From an uncultured Blastocatellia bacterium (GTDB lineage: Bacteria > Acidobacteriota > Blastocatellia > Pyrinomonadales > Pyrinomonadaceae): 64,000 nucleotides of DNA. Under the pieces are notes generated by a model. It made no database searches and was not told the DNA's origin. It saw nothing but the letters and a program-made list of their open reading frames with translations. The position numbers were made by a program, and so were the translations under genes. Positions 21,003-29,354 of the stretch are shown here, one piece after another. The stretch is taken from assembly GCA_946480785.1 (NCBI GenBank), contig CAMLLD010000008.1:1-64000 (forward strand), in the 5' to 3' direction. Within the stretch, counting starts at the first letter, position 1, and each line of letters opens with the position of its first letter.

Positions 21003-21629
21003 ATGCGTGAGCGCAAGCGCATAGCCTTGTATGGCGGGACGTTCGATCCGGTTCATTCAGGTCACTTGGAAGTTGCGCGCCGAGTTCCAGAGCTGTTTGA
21101 GATCGACGAAGTGGTTTTTATTCCGGCCCAGCTTGCGCCGCACAAAGTCGGCCGCGCTGTAACCGAGCCGATACATCGCTATGCGATGCTCGCGCTGGCC
21201 ACGCAGGACGACGCGCGTTTGCGGATCTCGACGTTTGAGCTCGACGCGCCCGACCGGCGTTACACGGTCGATACAGTCGCGCATTTCCAGCGCACGTTCG
21301 GCGAGGGCACGGAGTTGTTCTTCATCATGGGCGCCGACTCGTGGTCCGAGATCAAAACGTGGCGCGACTGGGAACGGCTCTTGAAGATGACGAACCATAT
21401 CGTCGTCACGCGGCCCGGTTACGAAACGCCGCCCGCGCCGCCGGAGTTGAAGGAGAAGATACTTTTTACCGATGCGGTGATGAAAGATGTTTCGGCGACT
21501 AACATTCGCCGGCTCGCGAACGAAGGGCGCTACGACGAGTTGGACCAAATGGTCCCCCGCGCCGTAGCTAATTACATCAGGAAGTACGAGATCTATCGAA
21601 ATACGAATGAAGCCAAACTCAACAGTTAA
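21003..21629 (+). CDS. nadD: Nicotinate-nucleotide adenylyltransferase
   Basis: NadD makes deamido-NAD from nicotinate mononucleotide and ATP in NAD synthesis. The 208-residue product has the nucleotidyltransferase signature YGGTFDPVHSGHL near the start and an ISSTxIR-type motif (VSATNIRRL) near the C-terminus. Its 3' end overlaps rsfS by 23 bases. Confidence 0.96.
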   Translation: MRERKRIALYGGTFDPVHSGHLEVARRVPELFEIDEVVFIPAQLAPHKVGRAVTEPIHRYAMLALATQDDARLRISTFELDAPDRRYTVDTVAHFQRTFGEGTELFFIMGADSWSEIKTWRDWERLLKMTNHIVVTRPGYETPPAPPELKEKILFTDAVMKDVSATNIRRLANEGRYDELDQMVPRAVANYIRKYEIYRNTNEAKLNS

Positions 21630-22095
21630 AGAACAGTCGCTCCGTCCTCAACCGGCTGCTCGTACCCAAACGTCTTCTCAGGCCACGCCTGATTCCGAGA
21701 AGTGCGACGACCAACTCGACGAGCGCATCTGCACGGCGCTGCACGCGGGCAGCGAGAAGAAAGCGATCGATCCCGTCGTTCTGGACCTGCGCGAGATCGC
21801 GAGCTTCACCGATTACTTTGTGATCTTCAGCGGTGCGAACGAGCGTCAGGTGCAGGCGATCTCCGATGCTGTTTACGAGCAACTGAAGAAAGCCGGCGAG
21901 CCGGCCGCGCGGGTCGAAGGCTACAACACGGCGGAGTGGATCCTCTTGGACTACGGCGATTTCGTGGTCCATGTGTTCGAGCAGAAGGCGCGCAAGTTTT
22001 ACGATCTCGAACGGTTGTGGCGCGAGTCGAAGCGAGTGGAGTTGCCGGCTGAATTCACCGGCGACGGTGGCAGTTCTTTGAGAAAAGAATCGTGA
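21607..22095 (+). CDS. rsfS: Ribosomal silencing factor RsfS
   Basis: RsfS binds L14 and blocks subunit joining when nutrients are scarce. The 162-residue product has a ~40-residue polar leader, then the DUF143 core (SFTDYFVIFSGANERQVQAI, then EWILLDYGDFVVHVF). The ATG used lies inside nadD; a later start is possible because the leader is not part of the core. It overlaps the next gene by 4 bases (GTGA). Confidence 0.95.
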   Translation: MKPNSTVKEQSLRPQPAARTQTSSQATPDSEKCDDQLDERICTALHAGSEKKAIDPVVLDLREIASFTDYFVIFSGANERQVQAISDAVYEQLKKAGEPAARVEGYNTAEWILLDYGDFVVHVFEQKARKFYDLERLWRESKRVELPAEFTGDGGSSLRKES

Positions 22096-23018
22096 TCGAA
22101 CTGTTTGCGCGCTCACCCGGTATGCGCGAGGCAGTAGGTCTCGCGGAGCGCGTCAGTTCAACCGATGCGAATGTATTGATCACGGGTGAGTCCGGCGCGG
22201 GCAAAGACGTGCTCGCCTCGTTCATTCACTGGAAGTCGCGGCGCGCGACCAAACCGTTCGTGAAGATCGATTGCGCGACGTTGCCGGGCGAGCTGTTGGA
22301 AGCAGAACTGTTCGGCTACGAACGCGGCGCGTTCACGGGTGCGAGTGAAGCGAAGCCGGGACGTTTCGAAGCCGCGCAAAAGGGAACGATCGTGCTCGAC
22401 GAGATCGCGCATCTCTCGACGGGGGCTCAGGCGAAGCTGTTGCGCGTGATCGAGACGCGCGAGTTCGAACGTCTCGGCGGCCGCAACACGATCAAGCTCG
22501 ACGCGCGTCTGATCGCGTTGACCAACGTCGACCTGGCCCAGGCGGTGCAGGCCGGCCGCTTTCGCGAGGACCTTTTCTACCGGCTCGACGTGATTCACAT
22601 TCGCGTGCCGCCGCTGCGGGAGCGAAAGGAAGATCTTTTAAAACTGATCAGGCACTTCGTGAAGCACTATTCGACGAAGCACGGGCGCAAGCTCGACGGC
22701 ATCTCGGCGCCCGCGCTCGCGTTGCTCCAGGCTTACGATTATCCCGGCAACGCGCGCGAGTTGGGAAACATCATTGAGCGCCTCGTGATTGTCGCTGCCG
22801 GTAAGTCGATTGACGAAAGCGATCTACCGTTAGGTCTCAGCGCCGCAGTGCAGGCGCGCCGCTTGAAGGATCGCCCGCGTACGCTCGCGGAGATGGAAGC
22901 AGCGTACATTTCCGAGATCCTGGCGGCGACGAAAGGGAACAAGGCGGAGTGTGCGCGCATCCTCGGCATCAGCCGCAAAAATCTTTACGAGAAGATCGCG
23001 CGTTATGAGCTTGGGTAA
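22092..23018 (+). CDS. Sigma-54-dependent transcriptional activator lacking a sensor domain
   Basis: Such AAA+ proteins remodel sigma-54 RNA polymerase at enhancer-dependent promoters. The 308-residue product begins almost directly with the AAA+ domain: Walker A GESGAGK (32-38), the sigma-54 contact loop GAFTGA (79-84) and Walker B TIVLDEI. A Fis-type helix-turn-helix at the C-terminus includes NKAECARILGISRKNLYEKI. No N-terminal receiver, GAF or PAS domain is present, as in PspF-like activators. The GTG start overlaps the rsfS stop. It lies inside an obgE-nadD-rsfS-rlmH operon, an odd place for it. Its target promoters are unknown. Confidence 0.93.
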   Translation: MIELFARSPGMREAVGLAERVSSTDANVLITGESGAGKDVLASFIHWKSRRATKPFVKIDCATLPGELLEAELFGYERGAFTGASEAKPGRFEAAQKGTIVLDEIAHLSTGAQAKLLRVIETREFERLGGRNTIKLDARLIALTNVDLAQAVQAGRFREDLFYRLDVIHIRVPPLRERKEDLLKLIRHFVKHYSTKHGRKLDGISAPALALLQAYDYPGNARELGNIIERLVIVAAGKSIDESDLPLGLSAAVQARRLKDRPRTLAEMEAAYISEILAATKGNKAECARILGISRKNLYEKIARYELG

Positions 23019-23476
23019 TGAAGTTTCGGATCATTTGGCCGGGGAAGACACGCGACGCCCGATTGCGCGCGTTGATTGCTGATTACGCCGAGCGTCTTTC
23101 GCATTTTGTGCGCTGCGAAGTGACGGAACTGAAGGAACTCGGCCGTACTGACAAAACGGGCATCGATAAGGAGACTAAGCGCATCTCAGACGCTCTTCGT
23201 CCCGGGTCGCTAACGATCTTGCTGGACCCGGAAGGCTCGGAGTGGACGTCGCAGGACCTGGCGGCGCAGTTGAAAAGTTGGGAAGACAACGGCGTTAAGG
23301 AGATCGCTTTCGTCGTTGGCGGTCCGAACGGACTGGCGCCGGAGTTGGTGGCGCGCGCAGACAAGCGTTGGTCGCTCTCCCGTCTGACGCTGACGCACGA
23401 GATGGCAAGAGTGCTCCTGCTGGAGCAGTTATATCGCGCGTTCACGATCGTTCATGGCTTGCCATATCAGAAATGA
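23018..23476 (+). CDS. rlmH: 23S rRNA (pseudouridine1915-N3)-methyltransferase RlmH
   Basis: RlmH is a SPOUT-class enzyme methylating pseudouridine 1915 in 23S helix 69. The 152-residue product has the knot region IAFVVGGPNGLAPELVARAD (family usually VIGGAxG) and the C-terminal HEMARVLLLEQLYRAFTIVH followed by GLPYQK. The start overlaps the previous stop by one base. It follows rsfS with one intervening gene. Confidence 0.95.
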   Translation: MKFRIIWPGKTRDARLRALIADYAERLSHFVRCEVTELKELGRTDKTGIDKETKRISDALRPGSLTILLDPEGSEWTSQDLAAQLKSWEDNGVKEIAFVVGGPNGLAPELVARADKRWSLSRLTLTHEMARVLLLEQLYRAFTIVHGLPYQK

Positions 23477-23522
23477 CTTCGGCAATCCCGCAATATCAAG
23501 TAGGGTGGAGGATTAACGACTG

Positions 23523-23891
23523 ATGGATAAGAGACGCACTAAAGTTTTCCGAGACAAATTATTGGGCCGTCGTGAAGGTTTGGTTGGCCAGGTGCAGGCT
23601 GCCGAGCTTTACAGCCGCGAACGCGACGCCGAAGCCACGCAGGACCCGGCCGACATGGCTGCGAACGCGTACACGAAGGAACTGCTGGTGTCGATGTCTG
23701 ACAATGATCGGCAGTTGCTGAACCTGATCGACGAGGCGCTGGAAAGAATCGAAGCCGCGGGTTACGGCAAGTGCATACATTGCGGTGAGGCGTTGCCGGA
23801 GAAGCGTTTGGAAGCGGTGCCGTGGGCGCGACACTGTGTTCGTTGCCAGGACTTGCAGGAGCGTGGGCTGCTCGGTGACGACGAAGATTAG
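23523..23891 (+). CDS. DksA/TraR-family zinc-finger protein
   Basis: DksA-like proteins bind the RNA polymerase secondary channel and tune transcription, often with ppGpp. The 122-residue product has a coiled-coil region with DPADMA, matching the DxxDxA tip motif. The zinc finger follows, with CIHC and CVRC pairs about 18 residues apart. It is shorter than E. coli DksA (151 residues). A strong terminator follows. Confidence 0.92.
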   Translation: MDKRRTKVFRDKLLGRREGLVGQVQAAELYSRERDAEATQDPADMAANAYTKELLVSMSDNDRQLLNLIDEALERIEAAGYGKCIHCGEALPEKRLEAVPWARHCVRCQDLQERGLLGDDED

Positions 23892-23917
23892 TCGGGTTTT
23901 TACAGTATGAGATAATC

Positions 23918-23954
23918 GCGGCCTCCTCAAATCGGGGAGGCCGCTTTAGTTTTT
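23918..23954 (+). terminator. Rho-independent terminator after the DksA-like gene
   Basis: A 9-bp perfect stem GCGGCCTCC/GGAGGCCGC with a 9-base loop is followed by TTTAGTTTTT. It ends the rlmH/dksA-like transcription unit ahead of the ComF-like gene. Confidence 0.9.
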
Positions 23955-23968
23955 CGACTTACTTAATC

Positions 23969-24709
23969 ATGCTCCTCACGCGTGTCTACGATGCCTTACT
24001 TACTGTTGCTTACCCGCAGGTCTGTCGTGTGTGTGGTGGAAGTGTTGAGGAGCGCGCGCTTGGAGTTGCGTGTCGCAAGTGCTGGGAGTCAACGCGCGTG
24101 TTCGACGGATCAGAGATGAACTGTTGGAAGTGCGGTGCGGTGGTTTTGGGCGTGGAGATCTCCGCGGATATAAGACCCGATGTCAGGTGCCACCATTGTG
24201 ACTCAGACTCGTTTACTGCTGCACGTGCAGTGGGTCTCTACGAGAAGGCGTTACGTGAGTCAGTGTTGGCTTTGAAACGGCAGCCAAGTGTTCCAGGTTT
24301 GTTGGTGGAGTTGTTGGTTGCTACGGCGGCACGCGAACCGTTGAACAAAGCGACCCGCATCATCCCGGTTCCCTTGCACGAGAAGCGCGCCAAGGAGCGC
24401 GGCTTCAACCAAGCCACCGTAATCGCTGAAGCACTCGCAAAACATCTGAAACTCCCTCTCGACGAAACGAGCCTGACGCGCATCCGCAGCTCGGAAAAGT
24501 ACCGCGCCGGCCTCGATCCAACTGCCCGCCGCGACACCGTAAACAACGCCTTTCTCGTTCGTTACCCGCGCCTCGTCGCAGACGAAACCATCCTCCTCGT
24601 CGACGACGTCTTCACCACCGGCGCGACGGTCAACGCCTGCGCCGAAGCGCTCGTCAAAGCCAACGCCCGCGCGGTTTTGGTGTTGACCATTGCGCGAGGC
24701 AAGTCTTAA
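23969..24709 (+). CDS. ComF-family phosphoribosyltransferase-like protein
   Basis: ComF proteins are needed for DNA uptake in some competent bacteria; others are of unknown role. The 246-residue product has paired Cys motifs (CRVC, CRKCW, CWKC, CHHC) forming one or two N-terminal zinc ribbons. The PRPP-binding loop is VLLVDDVFTTGAT (around residues 211-223). The start ATG is 14 bases past the terminator T-run. No other competence gene is nearby. Confidence 0.9.
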   Translation: MLLTRVYDALLTVAYPQVCRVCGGSVEERALGVACRKCWESTRVFDGSEMNCWKCGAVVLGVEISADIRPDVRCHHCDSDSFTAARAVGLYEKALRESVLALKRQPSVPGLLVELLVATAAREPLNKATRIIPVPLHEKRAKERGFNQATVIAEALAKHLKLPLDETSLTRIRSSEKYRAGLDPTARRDTVNNAFLVRYPRLVADETILLVDDVFTTGATVNACAEALVKANARAVLVLTIARGKS

Positions 24710-24728
24710 CGCGTAATATCACGCCGTT

Positions 24729-25265
24729 ATGAATGGCCGGGTTCTAGTACTCAATACCTCCTACGAGCCCATCAATGTGTGCACCGAAAGGCGCGCCATC
24801 GTGATGATCTTCAAGGGCGTAGCCCGGGTCGAAGAACACAACGGCCATGTGCTTCATTCGCAAAGACTCGCTATCCATGCGCCGTCGGTAATCCGGCTGA
24901 CTGAGTACATCCACATTCCTTTCGAACGGCGCTCGCTGTCGCGAAAGAATATCCTGTTGCGCGACCACTCGACCTGCCAGTATTGCGGTAAGCAGTATCC
25001 GCCTTCGGAACTCACGCTCGACCACGTGCAGCCGCGCTCGCGCGGAGGGGAGTCTGCATGGGATAATCTGGTTGCCTGTTGCAAGCGTTGTAATCATAAG
25101 AAGGGCAACCGGACTCCGGAAGAGTCGGGCATGCATTTGCTGCGCAGACCTCGCGGGTTCTCTTTGCACGTGAACCGTCAGATCATGCGTTATCTCGGAC
25201 GTGCCGACGAGACCTGGAGGAAGTATTTGTTTTACGACGCAGAGGAAAGAACGGCGGGTAATTAA
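24729..25265 (+). CDS. HNH endonuclease family protein
   Basis: The 178-residue product has an N-terminal region typical of a conserved HNH family ([20 protein letters not shown]). The HNH zinc-finger nuclease core spans residues ~85-125: [34 protein letters not shown]. Proteins of this kind are widespread stand-alone housekeeping-type genes with no settled role. It is 19 bases after comF-like and 21 before tatA. Confidence 0.9.
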   Translation: MNGRVLVLNTSYEPINVCTERRAIVMIFKGVARVEEHNGHVLHSQRLAIHAPSVIRLTEYIHIPFERRSLSRKNILLRDHSTCQYCGKQYPPSELTLDHVQPRSRGGESAWDNLVACCKRCNHKKGNRTPEESGMHLLRRPRGFSLHVNRQIMRYLGRADETWRKYLFYDAEERTAGN

Positions 25266-25286
25266 GTAATAGTTAAGGAGTCGATC

Positions 25287-25487
25287 ATGAATATTTTGTT
25301 ACTGGGAATGCCGGGCGGTTGGGAATGGGTGGTCATCCTGGCGGTCATCATCCTGCTCTTCGGCGGCTCGAAGCTTCCCCAATTGGCGAAAGCCATCGGT
25401 CAGAGCAAGCGTGCATTTAGAGAAGGTATCGAGGAAGGCGAGAGAGAACCTGTGCCGGCCCCGGCCCCGAAGATCGAAAAGAGCTAG
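25287..25487 (+). CDS. tatA: Sec-independent translocase component TatA
   Basis: TatA forms the pore for folded proteins in the twin-arginine pathway. The 66-residue product has a short lead, one membrane helix (WVVILAVIILLFGGSKLPQL), the F-G hinge and an amphipathic helix (LAKAIGQSKRAFREG). A Glu/Pro-rich tail follows. TatB and TatC are not in the window. Confidence 0.95.
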   Translation: MNILLLGMPGGWEWVVILAVIILLFGGSKLPQLAKAIGQSKRAFREGIEEGEREPVPAPAPKIEKS

Positions 25488-25500
25488 CGGCTTTTAGCTC
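25481..25500. terminator. Weak stem-loop between convergent tatA and methyltransferase genes
   Basis: GAGCTA and TAGCTC form a 6-bp stem around an 8-base T-rich loop at the end of tatA. It could act as a weak two-way terminator between the converging units. There is no clear T-run. Confidence 0.3.
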
Positions 25501-25506
25501 GATTTG

Positions 25507-26331
25507 TCAGTGACTGTGTTCCTTCTGTCCAACGACTAGCGTCGCTTTCACCGAAAGCGCGAACTCAGCCTCATGTCGCTCTTCATTGATTAGCCGTGAG
25601 ATCTCGTGGAACAGGTCTGCTCGCTCGTTTTCCGGAACGAGCGCCAGCCACTGCTGCATCAAAAACTCTGCTACCAGCGGAGAGCTAAGAAACTGTTCGC
25701 CGGAGTCGTAATCAAACTCCTCGATGCGCGTCCACGACGCGATGTCTTTCAAACCCTCGTCTTCCGCCATCCGCTCGACGTCGGTAACTGTTGGGAGTTC
25801 GGTGATCAACTGCTCGACGCCTGTCTCGTGTTCGATCAGTCCGCGGTTGTGCAGCGCCTCCCAGTAGATCGAGAAAAACTCACCGAAGCTCGAGGCGGTC
25901 GGCAGCGCGAGCGCGATCGTCGCGCCCGGCGCTGCGACGCGCACCATCTCCGCGAACATCTTGCGCACTCTCGGCCGCGATACTAACGACGCGTTGCCGA
26001 CGACGAGATCGTAACGATTATCGGGCAGGTCCAGGTCGTCGAGTTTAGCGAGACGAAACTCAGTCGCTTCGTTCATGGCCTTCGCTTTTTCCTGGGCCAA
26101 CTCGATGCACTCGGAGTTTTCGTCGAGGCATAACAGTTCGAGTTTGTTGCCGGCGCGTTCCTGCAGCGCCATCGCGTGGGCGCCGGTTCCGGCAGCGGCG
26201 TACAAAGCTTTGCCTTCGTTGGGCAGCGTAACGTGTTCGTCGATCAGTTCGGCGAAACGCTCGCCCCAATCGGGCGCGATAAACAGGTCTTGCAGAAAAG
26301 CCAATTCTTTATCTGATTTGATATTAGTCAC
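25507..26331 (-). CDS. SAM-dependent methyltransferase, class I
   Basis: The 274-residue product has a Rossmann methyltransferase core. Motif I is AAAGTGAHA (residues ~45-55), an acidic end of strand 2 is in LLCLDENSE, and the motif IV-like region is YDLVVGNASLVSRP. This is followed by LRVAAPG-type spacing (MVRVAAPGATIALALP). The substrate cannot be told. It lies downstream of rarA on the same strand, overlapping it by 8 bases, so they are probably co-transcribed. Confidence 0.85.
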   Translation of the reverse strand: MTNIKSDKELAFLQDLFIAPDWGERFAELIDEHVTLPNEGKALYAAAGTGAHAMALQERAGNKLELLCLDENSECIELAQEKAKAMNEATEFRLAKLDDLDLPDNRYDLVVGNASLVSRPRVRKMFAEMVRVAAPGATIALALPTASSFGEFFSIYWEALHNRGLIEHETGVEQLITELPTVTDVERMAEDEGLKDIASWTRIEEFDYDSGEQFLSSPLVAEFLMQQWLALVPENERADLFHEISRLINEERHEAEFALSVKATLVVGQKEHSH

Positions 26332-27673
26332 TCTTTACCCCAGGGTCGTTTTGATCTCTTGCTTCGACTTCTTCCGAGTGGAAATATTTATGGCCGCGTA
26401 GTTGTTCCGGCAAACACTCCATCTCTTCCTTCGCGTTCGGATCGCTGTGCACGTAGCGATAATCTTTGCCGTAGCCGAGGTTCTTCATCAACGGCGTCGG
26501 CGCGTTGCGCAAGTGTAGCGGCACGGGCACGCGCGCGGTTTCCGCGGCATCGGTCACGGCGGCGAAATACGCGCTCTTCACGGCGTTCGACTTCGGCGCC
26601 TGCGCGAGATAGATCGCTGCTTGCGTCAACGGGAAGAGCGCTTCGGGCAGGCCGATGAGTTGCACGATGTCAGCGGCGGCTGCGGCCTGGACCATCGCCT
26701 GCGGATCCGCGAGGCCGATGTCTTCCGAAGCGAGTATGCACAAGCGGCGCGCGATGAAGACGGGATCGGCGCCGCCTTCGATCATGCGCGCGAGCCAGTA
26801 AAGCGAAGCATCGACGTCGGAATTGCGCAACGACTTAATCAAAGCCGACGCGAGGTTGTAGTGTTCTTCGCCGCCTTTGTCGTAAGCGTAATGAGCGCGG
26901 CCAAGAGCTTCGATTACCGTTTCTTCGGTGACCGTGCGGACGCTGTTTTCGTCCGGCATAGTGGATTCGACGGCGGCGTCGAGGGCGGTGAGTGCGACGC
27001 GTGCATCACCGCTCGCGGCGTGGGCGATTCGTTCGAGCAGTGTGTCGGATACTGACGGATGATAGTCGGCGAGACCGCGCTCGTGGTCGTTCAACGCGCG
27101 TTCGAGCACGGTCTTGATCTCGGCTTCGGAAAGCTGGTTGAGCACGAGCACACGCGAACGCGACAACAGCGCGCCCGTTACTTCAAACGACGGGTTCTCG
27201 GTGGTCGCGCCGATCAGCGTCACGGTGCCGTTCTCAACCGCGTGGAGCAGCGCATCCTGCTGTGCTTTGTTGAAGCGGTGAATCTCGTCGATGAAAAGCA
27301 CGGTACGCTTGCCGTAACGTTGTTCCGTCTTTGCTTCCTGGATCGCCTCGCGCAGATCCTTCACGCCCGAGAACACGGCGGACAGCGCGATGAAACGCAT
27401 ACCGCTCTTTTCGGCGAGCAAACGTGCGAGCGTGGTCTTGCCTGTTCCCGGAGCGCCCCACAGGATCAAAGAGGGAAGCCCGCCCTCACGCGAGAGTAGT
27501 CGCCGCAGGATGCGACCCTCGCCGACGAGATGCTCCTGGCCGACAAACTCCGCGAGCGACCGCGGCCGCATGCGCTCCGCGAGCGGAGCACCATCGACCG
27601 GCCCGGCATCGGGTCCCGCCTCGGGCGTGTCGTCACTAAACAGGCTTCTCGAATTCCAGCGGTCCATCGTCAT
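26324..27673 (-). CDS. rarA: Replication-associated recombination protein A (RarA/MgsA AAA+ ATPase)
   Basis: RarA acts at stalled replication forks. The 449-residue product has Walker A WGAPGTGKTTLARLLA and Walker B VLFIDEIHRFNKAQQDALLH. The sensor-1 region is IGATTENPSFEVTGALLSR and the C-terminal tetramerisation domain follows (ending in LGYGKDYRYVH). A second start two codons later (27667) is equally possible. Confidence 0.95.
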   Translation of the reverse strand: MTMDRWNSRSLFSDDTPEAGPDAGPVDGAPLAERMRPRSLAEFVGQEHLVGEGRILRRLLSREGGLPSLILWGAPGTGKTTLARLLAEKSGMRFIALSAVFSGVKDLREAIQEAKTEQRYGKRTVLFIDEIHRFNKAQQDALLHAVENGTVTLIGATTENPSFEVTGALLSRSRVLVLNQLSEAEIKTVLERALNDHERGLADYHPSVSDTLLERIAHAASGDARVALTALDAAVESTMPDENSVRTVTEETVIEALGRAHYAYDKGGEEHYNLASALIKSLRNSDVDASLYWLARMIEGGADPVFIARRLCILASEDIGLADPQAMVQAAAAADIVQLIGLPEALFPLTQAAIYLAQAPKSNAVKSAYFAAVTDAAETARVPVPLHLRNAPTPLMKNLGYGKDYRYVHSDPNAKEEMECLPEQLRGHKYFHSEEVEARDQNDPGVKSD

Positions 27674-27889
27674 AAAAGGATGTATAATTATCGCCGAAAA
27701 GAATTAAACGCGCGACCGCCGGATCACTGAGACACGACTTTTATCGATGCCAGGATTCCCGTCCCGACCCCATTTTTACGGGCAAAGACTTCGGAATCTT
27801 CATCGGAACGCAGTTACGGGAATCTGCGTACTACTTGCATCGGCGCGGAAGCCGTGAATAAAAGGCGGGGAGCGATTGGAGAGTAGACG

Positions 27890-28117
27890 ATGAAAGATGC
27901 AAAGAACGTTTTGAGAATTGTCGGCATGATTTTTCTGGGGGTGTTTGTATTCGTGGTGGTAGCGCCCCTGGTGCTGAAGGTGATCTTCGGCGTGGTGGGA
28001 ATCGCGGCCGGCATCATTTCTCTCTTGATTGGGTTGGCAGTGCTGGCGATTAAAGTAGCGGTCGTGCTCGCGATTGGTTATCTGGTGCTGGTCGGAATTC
28101 GCGCGCTGTTACGGTAA
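27890..28117 (+). CDS. Small membrane protein of unknown function
   Basis: The 75-residue product is almost entirely hydrophobic, with two or three membrane helices (FLGVFVFVVVAPLVLKVIFG; IISLLIGLAVLAIKVAVVLA). GGAGAGTAGACG precedes the ATG. It lies alone between divergent rarA and convergent ychF. I do not recognise the family. The 216-base gap upstream holds no other gene that I can see. Confidence 0.7.
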   Translation: MKDAKNVLRIVGMIFLGVFVFVVVAPLVLKVIFGVVGIAAGIISLLIGLAVLAIKVAVVLAIGYLVLVGIRALLR

Positions 28118-28134
28118 ACACCAACCACTCGTCC

Positions 28135-29235
28135 TCACACATTAAACCGAAAATGGACTACGTCGCCTTCCTGCATGATGTAGTCTTTTCCTTCCAGCCG
28201 CAGCAAGCCCTTCTCTCTCGCCACTGCGTAAGAACCCGCTGACAGCAGATCCTCATAACTGATCACTTCGGCGCGAATGAAGCCGCGCTCGATATCGGAG
28301 TGGATCGTGCCGGCGGCTGTTTGCGCGCGCGTGCCCTGCGGGATAGTCCACGCACGTACCTCCTTCTCGCCGGCTGTTAGAAACGACATTAAGCCGAGCA
28401 GGTGATACGCGCTCTTGATCAGTTGATCCACACCGCTGGTCGAGACTCCGAGACTCTGCAAGTAATCAACGCGCTCGGCGGGCGGCAACGCGACCAGCTC
28501 CGATTCGAGTTGCGCGCAGATCACCACGCATTCCGCTGCTTCCTGCGCCGCGATCTCGCGCACCGCCTGGACCATCGTGCTTTCATCTGCGTCCGCGAGC
28601 GTGTTCTCATCGACATTGGCGGCATAGATTGTTGGCTTCGTCGTCAACAGGAAAAAGCTCTTCGCAATCGCACGCTCATCGTCAGTCAGTTCTACAATCC
28701 GCGCGGATCTCCCGGCTTCCAACACCGGCTGAATCTTATCGAGTACATCCAGCTCTGCGCGCGCCGTCTTGTCGCCACTCTTCGCACTCTTCTGCGCCTT
28801 GTCGCGACGGCGTTCGACAGTCGCAAGATCTGCCAGCGCCAGCTCGATCTGAATCGTCTCGATGTCGCGCACCGGATCGACTTTGCCTTCGACGTGAATC
28901 ACGCCTTCGTCTTCAAAACAACGAACCACCTGGACGACCGTGTCCGTCTCGCGAATGTTCGCGAGAAACTGGTTCCCGAGTCCTTCACCCTTCGAAGCGC
29001 CGCGCACGAGGCCGGCGATGTCGAGAAACTCAACCGTCGCGGGAACGATCACCTGCGTCTTGACCAGCCGCGCGAGCGGTTCGAGTCGTTCATCGGGAAC
29101 GGAAACGACACCGACATTCGGCTCGATCGTCGCGAAAGGATAATTAGCGGCGAGCGCCGACTGCTGCGCCGTCAGTGCGTTGAATAACGTCGACTTGCCG
29201 ACGTTGGGTAGCCCAACAATGCCTGCTCTTAACAT
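28135..29235 (-). CDS. ychF: Redox-regulated ATPase YchF (Obg-like)
   Basis: YchF/OLA1 is a ribosome-associated ATPase of the Obg family. The 366-residue product has the P-loop GLPNVGKSTLF, G3 DIAGLVRGASKGEGLGNQF and NVDE in place of NKxD (AANVDEN), the change linked to ATP preference. A C-terminal TGS domain includes GTIHSDIERGFIRAEVI. Confidence 0.97.
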   Translation of the reverse strand: MLRAGIVGLPNVGKSTLFNALTAQQSALAANYPFATIEPNVGVVSVPDERLEPLARLVKTQVIVPATVEFLDIAGLVRGASKGEGLGNQFLANIRETDTVVQVVRCFEDEGVIHVEGKVDPVRDIETIQIELALADLATVERRRDKAQKSAKSGDKTARAELDVLDKIQPVLEAGRSARIVELTDDERAIAKSFFLLTTKPTIYAANVDENTLADADESTMVQAVREIAAQEAAECVVICAQLESELVALPPAERVDYLQSLGVSTSGVDQLIKSAYHLLGLMSFLTAGEKEVRAWTIPQGTRAQTAAGTIHSDIERGFIRAEVISYEDLLSAGSYAVAREKGLLRLEGKDYIMQEGDVVHFRFNV

Positions 29236-29311
29236 CGATTCTCACTCTGGTTGATTTTGCGCAAGAAACCTAACCGATCCTTGCTGGGGATGCAAAGCAG
29301 GTCGATCTCGG

Positions 29312-29317
29312 TATAAT
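29312..29317 (+). promoter_or_regulatory. Consensus -10 box before the 660-residue membrane protein gene
   Basis: A perfect TATAAT lies 38 bases ahead of the ATG at 29355 in the divergent spacer with ychF. No good -35 box lies at the normal distance, so only the -10 element is reported. Confidence 0.45.
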
Positions 29318-29354
29318 CCGAATTTAGTTTGCGACTCCATACGGCTCCCGGCAG

